This document shows, in pieces, positions 53,006 to 63,170 of a DNA stretch of 64,000 bases. The DNA comes from Viola odorata (taxonomy: Eukaryota; Streptophyta; Magnoliopsida; Malpighiales; Violaceae). Below the pieces are notes generated by a model. The model had not been told where the DNA came from, ran no database searches, and saw only the letters and a list, made by a program, of their open reading frames with translations. Both the position numbers and the translations under genes were made by a program. The DNA is taken from NCBI GenBank assembly GCA_963691705.1, contig OY829542.1, positions 4,508,188 through 4,572,187 of the forward strand, written 5' to 3'. Position 1 is the stretch's first letter. Every line of letters begins with the position of its first letter.

Positions 53006-54538
53006 GGGTTTCTCCTTTCCTTTTTCTTTGTTCATTTTCTTTTCGTCGAGTCTTTTTCCTTTCTCACAATTTGAGGACAAAGTGTCTTCTAGTGTGGGGG
53101 AGGTATTTTATGTGTTTTTGTGTGATTGTGTATATATTTGGTTGATTGATTGCGTATTTTCTGTTTTCATATGCCATGATTGGAGTGTTTTGAATACCAC
53201 ACTGGCCTTGTTTTTTTTTAAAAACACCCCTCTATTTGAATGAATGGTTTAGACACTTTAAACAGGAAGCACTCATCTCACTAGCACATATTCACGCGCA
53301 CAATCACACTGCTTGTTAGCTCCTATATCCATGCTTAGTCTTAGTCGCTTGTAGTCACTTGTTTACCCGTGTGAGCTCTTTGAACTTTCATGTCGTGATT
53401 TTTATTTCTGAGTGGATGCATGACTTTGTACTGGCTGAATTTGCATGAGACCCCTGGGTATAGGCACAATTAGACGTAAGAAAGTGACAACGTGATCAAA
53501 AACTTTGCAATCTTCTTTCTTATCTTTTTTCTTGCTTTTATCTCTACCCAGCCGCTGATTTATCCTCTCTTTTCATCACCCTTCTAACTGTCCGAGACTT
53601 TTCTTTATATTCTTAGCAGACGAGAGTTCTCTGGTAGTGAGCAGAGTGGGGCAAAGAGAGTAACAACATCCTTAGTGTGGGGGAGGTATCAAGTTGCGAG
53701 ATCAAGATACTGAAAGAGAAAGAGAGAGGATTCTGAAAAAGATATGTTTAAGTATCAAACAGCGAGATGAGATCAAAAAGCTAAAAATAAAAGCAGCCAC
53801 ACGCTGAGCCTGATAAGAAAACAAAATTAAAGTTGCTCCAGTACTCCAAACAGTCAGGTGAAAACATTTGTTCTCTCCTCTTTTGCTCAAGAAAAAAAGA
53901 AAAGAAAAGAAAAGAATAAACACTTGAGCAGAAGAGGAGCATTAACCAGAAACGGAGCAGAGTGTGAAGAAATCCAGAAGACCGCTAGTTACAAAGAAGA
54001 ATACCCCCACACATCATTCGACGCTCTTTGCCTTGCCCTCGCTGCTGCCAACAGAGAGTCTCTCGCCACTTCGCTTTTTCAGCTAAGAAGCCTTCTATCC
54101 TTCCTTCTCCCTCTTTTGAACCCTCTTCTCTTGCACGATAATTTTGCTTTACCTTTGCAAAGTTTTTATGATTGTATGATTACCTGCGCTTGTGTTCTCC
54201 GTACTCGGATCGCTATTGCAATTCTGGTTTTGTGCATTGTCATTAGCATCGTTGAGTGTAAACACCTTGCCATGATCCTTGCTGAGTTTGAGTACAAATA
54301 CTATTTTCTGTGTGAGGATTGCTTGCGACTATGCTAGGTATGGGAAAGTTTCTCCCTTGGTTTCGTTATTCCTTGGGTTTGATGTGGATGCTATCTAGGT
54401 AGGAGGTTGTGTCGAATGTTGTGGTTGTGTGCTGAGTGTGCTTTTTCCTGTGTGCCATGTCGGAAACCATTTATTCTCATTAGAGGGGCTGTTTTGAGTG
54501 TAATGCTCGAGGGCGAGCATAGGTTAGTGTGGGGGATT
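53006..54538 (+). other. Athila-2 3' non-coding region with repeated polypurine tracts
   Basis: AGTGTGGGGGAGGTAT occurs at 53092-53107 and 53676-53691, and GTTAGTGTGGGGGATT lies at the LTR edge (54523-54538). An open frame at 53858-54337 is not convincing. No host gene. Confidence 0.65.
54503..54538 (+). promoter_or_regulatory. Athila-2 hairpin and polypurine tract
   Basis: ATGCTCGAGGGCGAGCAT (54503-54520), a 7-bp stem with a 4-base loop, is followed by AGGTTAGTGTGGGGGATT and the 3' LTR at 54539. Identical hairpin in Athila-1 (10199-10182, minus strand). Confidence 0.75.
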
Positions 54539-55550
54539 TGATTGAGTGCTAATATGCTGAATTAATCACCATCTTTTCCTGCTATTTTGGATGGCGATGC
54601 CACTGATTTTATGCACTTTTCACTCTTTTTTGCAGAGAGTAGGCTGCAAAGCCTAAATATTGAAAAAGAGCTGAAATTGGTATTAGCTTGAAGTTTTATG
54701 GAAGCGAGGAAAGGATGCAACTGCTGCCACTTGATTTGAACAATTGTGGCGAGCCAACATGGGCTTGGGCCCGAAGCAAGAAGATGTGCGCAAGCTGGAT
54801 TGGATTCCAGTAAAAGAAAACCAACTTTGCAAATTAGTTGAGAACCACTTTTGTTAATTAGTTTAATAATTATCTAAATCCTATTTTCTAGGAATTTTAG
54901 TTGGATTTGGTTTGTTAAATACCTAGCTGGGAACGAAATACCGGAGGTCTTCTTCGATTGAACTCATTGACGACTGTTCTTATTCTATCTATTTTATTTC
55001 TTCTTCTTTCTTTGATTTAATTAATTCATGCATAATAATTGCTTGCTTTAATTATGTCTTGTTCTAGCTAATTCATTTATTCTTGGTAAAGACTCTAGGA
55101 TCATGGTCTGATATGTTGTGAGATCAAACTGAGTTTTATAAATTCCGATTCCATATTTCTACCCTTTTTAATTAAATGTCAATTTATTCATGTTTTGATT
55201 AAGAGTTACTTGATTTTAAATATGAATGATTACAACTTTTCTTAGAAACGTTGGATTCTACATCGTTGATAGGAATCTGTAGGTAACTAATTAGTGTAAG
55301 AGCTAATTAGAAAAGGGTAGAATCCGGTTTATAGGAGTAGAAGAAATTCTCTTCTAGATCGGGAAAGGTCTCTCCCCGTGTTTAATCAACCCTTCGATTA
55401 AACTTTATTAGGAGTACCGCCTTAAGGTTATTGAACGGTTAGGGATCCTAGTAGGAGTACCGCCTTAGGAATCTTGAGTAGGAGGAGAGCAGGAGGCTCA
55501 GAGTACCGCTGGTCTCTATAGCCTTTCTATAGAATATTGGTTTGATAAGA
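54539..55550 (+). repeat. Athila-2 3' LTR, truncated
   Basis: Aligns with 43084 to about 44095 with few changes, including a 5-base deletion near 55207. After CTTTCTATAGAA the sequence leaves the LTR; the last 240 bp of the 5' LTR have no counterpart here. Confidence 0.85.
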
Positions 55551-55568
55551 CAGTAAAGAGGGGGCAAC
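55551..55568 (+). other. polypurine-like tract upstream of the Ogre LTR
   Basis: AGTAAAGAGGGGGCAAC directly before the LTR start TGTTGCTACCC. A tract here and a PBS after the same LTR (58980) put internal sequence of the same type on both sides of one LTR. Confidence 0.55.
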
Positions 55569-58500
55569 TGTTGCTACCCGATTTTTGACACGAGTAATTT
55601 AAATCATCACTATTTATCATGACATTTCCACGTTTTTACTAATTATTATTATTCGCGTCATTTTATATTATTTCGCTTTATTCGTATTTTTATTATTTTT
55701 TTCGTTCGAGTTTTTATCGATTTTAAACGAGATTTTTCGGACCGTTGGTTCGAACAAAAATAAATACTTTTTCCCGTGCACACACAACTACTCATCTCCT
55801 CCATTTTCAAAATAAAGCCAACACACTCATCCTTTTTTTCAAAGACACCAACGGACACCTTCTCCATTTTCTTTCAAAAAATACAACGGATCAATTGGAT
55901 CCATTATAAGCACACCATGCCATTTCAATCGGGAGGGGGGCAGCCATCATAAATCCAAAATTCAAACAATCATCCCCCTGTCAAATTAATTCAAACCATC
56001 CCTGCCAAATCCAAAATCCTTCACAAACCCAAATTAAACCAAATTAAATCCAATCTCCTGCCAAATTAAACCAAACAATCCATCTCTGCCAAATTCCAAA
56101 TTAAAATACCCATTCCCATCCTTGATCCTCCAACCAATTAAACCAACCAAAAAATCCATCTGCATCCACTAAACCGAACTAAACCAGCCAAAAACCCAGC
56201 CCGATCCATCTCACCCGAGCCAACCACACCGCCGGCATCACTCACCACCGTCGCTGCCGCCCTCTCAAATAATCCAAATCAATCACCAAAATTAGCCTCA
56301 TCTCCTCAATTCCAAATCAAAACCAACACACATAAAAATCATCAAACCCAATTAAACCCAGCCCGATCCATCTGCATCCAAATCCGATCATCATTGCCCG
56401 CCAAACACCAAAAATCCTCACCTCGCCGCAAGCCCCCAGCTCAGAACCAGCAACCACCACTCACCTCGCCAGCCCCAAAATCAGCCCCAAATCAGTAACA
56501 AATTAACCCAACCCAAACCAGCTCAGAACCAAACAATCACTCACCTAACCGCCACGACCACTGCACCCAACGCCGGCCGTTATCCCGTTCGCCGCTGCAG
56601 CCCGATCGCAGCTCCACCCAACAAACCGCCGCGTCACCGCCGCGCCATCTCTTCCTGCTCGCTACCGCCGCTGCACAACCGCCAACCCGTCACCCACGCT
56701 TGGCCGGATTAACAAATGAAAATAAAAAGAAAATAAAAAAGAGAGAAAAGAAACAGAGGAGAAGAGAGGGCTGCGGGAAGGAAAGAAAAATGAAGGAGGA
56801 GAAAAGAGAGAGGGGGGCCTTGTCGTTTGACAAGGAAGAGAAGAAGGGTTGGGCTTCGGCCCAACCAATGAGAAGAAAGGAGATAATGGGTTGCGGCCCA
56901 AAGAAAGAAAAATGGAATAATGGGCTGCGACCCATGAGAGAAAAATAAAAGAAATGGGTTATGGCCCAAGTCCCTTTAATTAAATCGTGTACTAACTTTT
57001 TCTTCGTTTTTTTGCAGGTACCGAGTTCGCGATTACCCGTCCTGATCGAATGTTTCACCAATTTCGATATCGGTGACAATTTTCTAAACTCGAGCTTTAG
57101 AGCTCATTTCCTTTATTAGAATTGTTGATTTAATTTGTTATTCAGTCATATGCATGATTATTTAGAATCGTTAGAATTCGAATTAATCTGTTTGCATGAT
57201 GATTGTATCAACGAATATGATTTATTTTTTAGGCTCGTTCGTGGTGCGGCTTTGACTCCACGAATAGATTTTTATTTATGCTTATGAATGTGTTTTATGC
57301 ATTATGCACATCAAATATTGATATATTTATGTGCATCAACAATATATTTTATTATGCATTCGTAATGACTTTCGACTGACTTGATCGTCGGAGTGTATAC
57401 GCCGGGGAAACCCCCGGCGTCCTTTTCAGGTACTTACAGAAGGAATGAGAAGGCATCGAACGCTTCGCCGACTTCGATATTGGTGACGATTTTCCAAACT
57501 CGAGCTTTAGAGCTCACTCCTCATTTATTTGAATTGCTAAATTATTTATTATTGCTTGTGCTACTAACCTTGATTTTGTAGGTTAGAATTAATTAATATT
57601 CGCCTTCAAGTACACTTCCCTCCCCCTTTTATTTATTCGATGTTTTTGTACATATTTGTATGAATGATTATTTAAAATTGTTAGTATTAAAATCAATTTG
57701 ATTGCATGAGAATTAATTTTTATCAAAAACTCTCTTTAATAATTTCCCTCAAATCGACCCTTGCTTGAATGAACTAGGCTTAGTAATTACTCAACGTTTA
57801 TTTTATTAAATGCATGAAATTTGAATAGGATTAGTAATAAACATCACGCTTTAATTTAATTGCATGATTATTAATTACTAAAATCCCCAAATCTTCAATA
57901 AATCCCCACAAATCAAAACGAATAAAATCAATCAAAGAAAACTAAACAAACTAGTAAATAAACACAGGATTTAAATCTTTTCCAATAACTTAGGCTCCTC
58001 TAAAATTATTGGATAGTAAATCACCAAAGAGAATACTCATTTGAAAGCGAAAAGATAGTAAATGGGCCTTAAGCCCAACTCGTAGAACATACCTCCATAT
58101 TTTAATCCCTCTTATCTTTAGAGATCCCCTCAAAAAATGCGATTAAATCTTTAATGTTGAATGATCATTTAAATTATGTTTGTTTCGTGTGCGGCTTCGT
58201 CCCCACGAATTTATCTTGATGAATGTGTTTCGTGCGCGGCTTCGACCCCACGAATGTATTTTAATTAATGCTATCTTGACGAATGTGTTATGTGCGCAGC
58301 TTCGACCCTACTCCTCGGTTTTTCTCTTTTCAACATGTTTTCTCGCATTCATATAAAACGGTACTTTGCTAGTCTATGCATGCGTAGAATCACCTAGTAA
58401 ATAGGATTAATCATATGCATTGGCCCGATGATGATAGTGATCCATCGTTGTTCACTAGGATCGTCGCTTTGGTAAAGACTAATAAAACGGTAGTAATCCC

Positions 58501-58976
58501 ACCAATTTTGCATGTAATCGGACTAATCTTGACTCGGCTAAATATAACCGGAATAGGTATACAACCAACCTTCTTTATCTTTTAGAAAATAAAAAAAAAT
58601 TGTTATTTTCTGTTAAACAACTCGACAATAATTAGGATAAAATCAATCCAATCAACTAAAAACTAATGCGACGATTCTCCCCTGAGGGCCAAACTAATTG
58701 TTTTCAATGTGATTTTTAAACACCTCTTTTTTAGAACCGGTAACCTTTTTTAGGATGAGACTCGGGTGCCTAACACCTTCCCGAGTTCATAATACGACCC
58801 CGAACCATCGTTCTCGGGTTTAGACCCTTTTTATTTGTGCCTTAGTTTTTGTTTTATTTTCTTTCCTTTTTTTTCAGACTTTTAGGTTTCCCTAAACCTT
58901 AGAAAAATAGGGTGGCGACTTCATTGTTATGTGTGATATCATTTGCGTCCCGAATTTCGCTCGCGACGGCGCGACA
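55569..58976 (+). repeat. LTR of an Ogre/Tat-type element, 3408 bp
   Basis: Starts TGTTGCTACCCGATTTTTGA and ends GACGGCGCGACA, followed by the PBS. The great length fits Ogre/Tat. No gene inside. It contains a diverged duplication of about 100 bp (57018-57118 and 57430-57530, both with TTCGATATYGGTGAC and AACTCGAGCTTTAGAGCTCA) and four copies of GYGGCTTYGACCCCACGAA (57245, 58190, 58229 and 58290 areas). Confidence 0.8.
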
Positions 58977-58979
58977 GTT

Positions 58980-58998
58980 TGGCGACTCTACTGGGGAC
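58980..58998 (+). other. Ogre/Tat primer-binding site
   Basis: TGGCGACTCTACTGGGGAC, three bases after the LTR end. It matches the tRNA-Arg-type PBS of Ogre elements with at most one base changed. Confidence 0.85.
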
Positions 58999-58999
58999 T

Positions 59000-59755
59000 T
59001 TAGGGTCGAAGCCGGAATTATTTGCTCGAGGTGTTTATTGTTGTTTATCTGTTTACCTGCTTTGATATCAATTGTTGTCTTCTCACTCGCTTCACGCATA
59101 ATGCCCTGCCGCCGGGCCCTTCCCAAATAGGATTAGGTTGGTATTAGTGAAGCCCTGATGGACTTAGGTCCCAGTAAGCTTTCATGAACCCTAAACTCGG
59201 ACTAGAACCCCTAAATGGGTGAGTGCCCTGATGGACTTAGGTCCCAGTAAGCAATCACGTATCCATTTACTGAGGGACCACTTCTATGGTATCGTCCGGG
59301 AGCCTTTCGGCCAGTTAGAAGTAGTTGAAATTACCCCAGCACGTGCATCATGATTGCATGTATATGTTCCAATTTGCTTCACTATTGCCTTGATATATCG
59401 CATGTACATTTTCCAACTTGCTTCGTTATTTCCATTATTCTCCTTTATGCGATTTTAATTTATATCCTTTCGAGGAAGGTTAAAGATAGAACTATTCCCC
59501 CGAAAGCTCTTCAAACACGGAAAATAACAGAACTGGTCCTGAGGATAGCGAAGCTAGAGGAGCAACTCCGAATTGCTACAGAATGAGCACTATAAGCCGA
59601 AAAAGAATGGGACAAAATGACACTTGATTATCCGCCCGACTTTTATCCCTCTTTCATTCATACAACGGAGCCTACTTTTCTATCTACTATTTCGAGTCCC
59701 TCTATGCCCTGATCTGTAATTGGCGCAATTGGACAAGGAACTCCGGATTACACTC
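59000..59755 (+). other. Ogre leader
   Basis: The phrase GCCCTGATGGACTTAGGTCC occurs twice (59151 and 59229). A short frame with VLRIAKLEEQLRIATE at 59539-59586 may be a relic of a gag coiled coil. No gene. Confidence 0.5.
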
Positions 59756-59759
59756 TAGA

Positions 59760-60270
59760 GTATTATTCCACCTTCAAAGCACATGTTCGTCACTTGATCA
59801 AATGTGGATGGATCTCCTTCGAAAGATTAACCAAAAGACCATATGACCCCCCCCAAAGAACCAAAAAAAAATCCCAATCAAAATCACCAAAACTATAGTC
59901 GAAACCAAGAAACGTTTCCACTTTTCCCACTACAAATATCACAACACATACAAATGAGACCATATAACCCACCAAAGAACACAAAAAAAAAAAAAAAAAA
60001 AAAGGAAAGAAAAGAAGAAGACTATCAAGCCACTACTACCTCTTCCAGAAATCTACAAGCATCTTCTAAGCAGCCGGTTAGATTGTACCAATCCGACCTT
60101 TCCAAGCTTATCTCCCGAAGGGGTTCAATCCTAAATGTTACATGTGCATACCATGCGGGAACTCGGAGTCACACTCTAAAGAATTGTTCCATCTTTCAAG
60201 GCACAGGTTCGTCACTTGATCAAGTGCGGATGGATCCTCTTCGAAGGATTAAACAAAGGACTTAACACAA
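59760..60270 (+). pseudogene. Ogre gag zinc-knuckle remnants, duplicated
   Basis: The second copy (60140-60265) can be read across frames as CAYHAGTRSHTLKNCSIF and HLIKCGWILFEGLNKGL, the C-x-YH-G...H...C and LI-x-GWI pattern at the end of Tat/Ogre gag. The first copy (59767-59840) repeats HLIKCGWISFERLTK at an offset of 420 bases. Frameshifts and stops throughout. A poly-A run lies at 59980-60003. Confidence 0.55.
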
Positions 60271-60390
60271 CAATCAACCCTCTTCCGAATCATTCCTTAG
60301 GTGATGAAGGAGTGAATATTGTTTCAGTCAAGAAGATTGATGATCCCTTTCCTTTAAGCGTTGGGGGTACCACGAGAAAAGCTTTGCGCT

Positions 60391-60636
60391 AGTCAAAGGA
60401 AGATATCTGCGACATTCAGAGGGTAATTTGAGAGGATTGTTTATTTTGCCTAGGGGCAAGTAAGCATAGAATCCAAGATTGTGCGATCTTCTTACAGAAG
60501 GTGGAATAGATGATAGTCAAAGGAAGATATCTGCAACATTCAGAGGGTAATTTGAGAGGATTGTTTATTTTGCCTGGGGGGCAAGTAAGCATAGAATCCA
60601 AGATTGTGCGATCTTCTTACAGAAGGTGGAATAGTT
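60391..60636 (+). repeat. 123-bp tandem duplication
   Basis: Two units starting AGTCAAAGGAAGATATCTGC at 60391 and 60514, each with TGCGATCTTCTTACAGAAGG. They differ at two or three positions, so the duplication is recent. Flanking 60637-61660 is degenerate interior with no recognisable domain. Confidence 0.88.
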
Positions 60637-61662
60637 AATAGATTCTTTAGGCATCCAGGTTGGATTTTGGATTTTGGAAAGAAACGTAAGGGGCGGGGAC
60701 TCTAGCCTTGTTAAAAGTTAGGGAAGGCTGTCAATTACGGGATCTTCCATCTTCCATCTTCCTTCTTCCACCATTGCTAAAATTGGGGGGCATGACCCAG
60801 GACGGGAGGTGTTATATCTCCAAAGAAGTTGAGAAACAAAGCAAGCCAAGAGAGAGTCCGCTGGTTCTTTATTACAAAAGAGGAATAGACCCGTGTCTGA
60901 AAATAGTATAACAGAATCCCCAAAGATCATCAACTAGAGATCTACTTGGGTCAATACAACTTCGACATTCCGAAGCTCATTGAAAAGGTCTAGAAAGTCA
61001 ACAGGTAAATTAGACCACCACAATGTTTCCTAAAAGTCTCTCCCAAAAGAGATTATCGCCACGAAGGAAGATGATGTTGAGGCTCCATACAAGTCAGCCC
61101 ATTTAGTAAGTCCCTCGTCAGGAGAAGTTTAAAGAGATAAACTTGGGGGCAAGAACATCAGAAAATAGTCGAGATTGGAATGATCTCGAACTCTAGGAAG
61201 TTGATTTCATTCCTCAATGATTAAATGGATGTGCTCGAATGATCGTATAAAGATACGTCGGGTCGTTACCCTATATTTGAGCATCGCATTCCGATGAAAC
61301 GTGAGTCCAAGCCGACGACATCGAAACTCCTCACATGGCCGTCACAAGATGAATGACATAGTGAAGCTAATCAATAACTTGAAGAAGATTATCCAGAAGA
61401 TGGTGATCATTTGTAAGGATTGACACGACGTGCTTCCTTTTCCTTTGCACGCTTATCATATTGCTATTCGTACTTCAATGGGGGGCAACTCTTTATCCCC
61501 TAGTTTACAACATGGAAGCAGTGATTCCACTCAAGGTGGAAATTCCTTCTCTCGGAGTCTTGGCTGAATCAGGAAGAATCCGATTGGGCGAAAGAGAAGT
61601 ATGAACAGTTGAATCTGATATCAGAAATATGATTGACAGCCATGAAGATGGCTAATGCTTAA

Positions 61663-61815
61663 ATGCGACCTCGCAAGTTCAAAGCAGAGGAGGGACTAGT
61701 GAAAAGGGTCTTTCCTCATCAGGAGGACGATCTGGAAAAGTGGGCCCCCAAGTATGAAGGTCCTTATGTGATCAAGCACACATTCTCGAAAAATGGCTTT
61801 AATGCTTACCAACAT
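61663..61815 (+). pseudogene. Ogre integrase C-terminal remnant
   Basis: Reads MRPRKFKAEEGLVKRVFPHQ then EDDLEKWAPKYEGPYVIKHT, which resembles the C-terminal integrase motif (K-W-x-P-x-W/Y-EGPY-V) of Tat/Ogre elements. Upstream catalytic parts are missing and the frame is lost at the tandem array. Confidence 0.65.
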
Positions 61816-61841
61816 GAATGGGGATGATCTATCAAAAAAAT

Positions 61842-63004
61842 CGTGTGGCGGTTCAAACCCCACATTTCAAAAATCGTGTGGCGATTCAAACCCCACATTT
61901 CAAAAATCGTGTGGCGGTTCAAACCCCACCTTTCAAAAAATCATGTGGCGGGTTAAACCCCACCTTTCAAAAATCGAATGAAGTGGCGGTTCAAACCCCA
62001 CCTTTCAAAAATCATATGGCGGTTTAAAACCCCACGTTGCAAAAATTGTGTGGCGGTTTAAACCCCACCTTTCAAAAAATCAAATCTTGTGGAGGTTCAA
62101 AAACCCCACCTTTCAAAAATCGAATCAAGCGGCGGTTCAAACCCCACCTTTCAAAAAAGTCGTGGCGGTTCAAACCCCACGTTGTAAAAATCATGTGGCG
62201 GTTCAAACCCCACCTTTCAAAAAATATATATATCATGTGGATGTTCAAAAACTCCACCTTTCAAAAAATCGTGTGGCGGTTCAAACCCCACCTCTTCAAA
62301 ATTGTGCGGCGGTTCAAAACCCCCGTCTTTCAAAAAATCATGTGGCGGTTCAAACCCCACCTTACAAAAAAATCGTGTGGCGGTTCAAACCCTACCTTTC
62401 AAAAATCGTGTGGCGGTTCAAACCCCATCTTTCAAAAAATCATGTGGCGGTTCAAACCCCACTTTACAAAAAATCATGTGGCGGTTCAAACCCCACCTTA
62501 CAAAAAAATCGTGTGGCGGTTCAAACCCCACCTTTCAAAAAAATCGTGTGGCGGTTCAAACCCCACCTTACAAAAAATCATGTGGCGGTTTAAACCCCAC
62601 CTTACAAAAAAATGGTGTGGCGGTTCAAACCCCATCTTTCAAAAAATCATGTGGCGGTTCGAACCCCACCTTTCAAAAATCATGTGGCGGTTCAAACCCC
62701 ACATTTCAAAAAATCATGTGGCGGTTCAAACCCCACCTTTCAAAGAATCATGTGGCGGTTAAAACCCCACCTTGTAAAAATCATGTGGCGGTTCAAACCC
62801 TACCTTTCAAAAAATGTGGCGGTTCAAACCCCACTTTTCAAAAAATCATGTGGCGGTTCAGACCCCACCTTTCAAAAAAAAAATCGTATGGCGGTTCAAA
62901 ACCCCACTCTTCAAAAATTGTGCGGCGGTTCAAACCCCCACTCTTCAATCTTGTGGCGGTTCAGACCCCACCTTTCAAAAATCGTGTGGCGATTCAAAAC
63001 CCAC

Positions 63005-63041
<37 letters not shown>

Positions 63042-63100
63042 GTGTGGTGGTTCAAACCTCACCTTTCAAAAATCATGCGGTGGTTCAAACCCCCTCTCTT
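61842..63100 (+). repeat. tandem array, about 34-bp monomer, about 36 copies
   Basis: Core GTGGCGGTTCAAACCCCAC followed by a CTTTC A(n) TC spacer. Unit length varies from 29 to 41 bases, mostly through the A run, including a 33-A stretch near 63009-63040. All three + frames stay open for long stretches because 34 is not a multiple of 3 and the unit has no stop, which explains apparent ORFs of 181-270 codons. Likely the 3' variable region of the Ogre element. Confidence 0.92.
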
Positions 63101-63170
63101 CAATATGTAAATGATGATACTGGCAAGAGAAATTTAACCTTTGTTTTGCAGAATCAGTCATGATTATCAA

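Larger units (their letters stand above)
43084..55550 (+). mobile_element. Athila-type retrotransposon derivative (Athila-2) with nested insertions
   Basis: The 5' LTR starts TGATTGAGTGCTAATATG at 43084 and ends CACCCATCA at 45534 (1244 bp without its hAT insertion). PBS TGGCGCCGTTGCCGGGGA follows. The matching 3' LTR begins at 54539 but breaks off near 55550, about 240 bp short. Internal parts seen are a short gag end, protease, the first bases of RT, the post-pol spacer (ATGGGAGGCTAACCCATG), an extra-ORF region and a long 3' region with polypurine tracts. Most of gag and the RT, RNase H and integrase are missing. Non-autonomous. Confidence 0.88.

Noticed and set aside
53858..54337. 159-codon frame in the Athila-2 3' region
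   Set aside because: No domain, poor start context, within the non-coding region between extra ORF and LTR.
56662..57079. Minus-strand Phe/Ser-rich frames in the Ogre LTR
   Set aside because: Complement of an A/G-rich stretch; no homology.
61793..63114. Open frames of 181-270 codons in the 34-bp array
   Set aside because: They are produced by a stop-free repeat unit whose length is not a multiple of three; frames shift from unit to unit and no start or domain supports translation.
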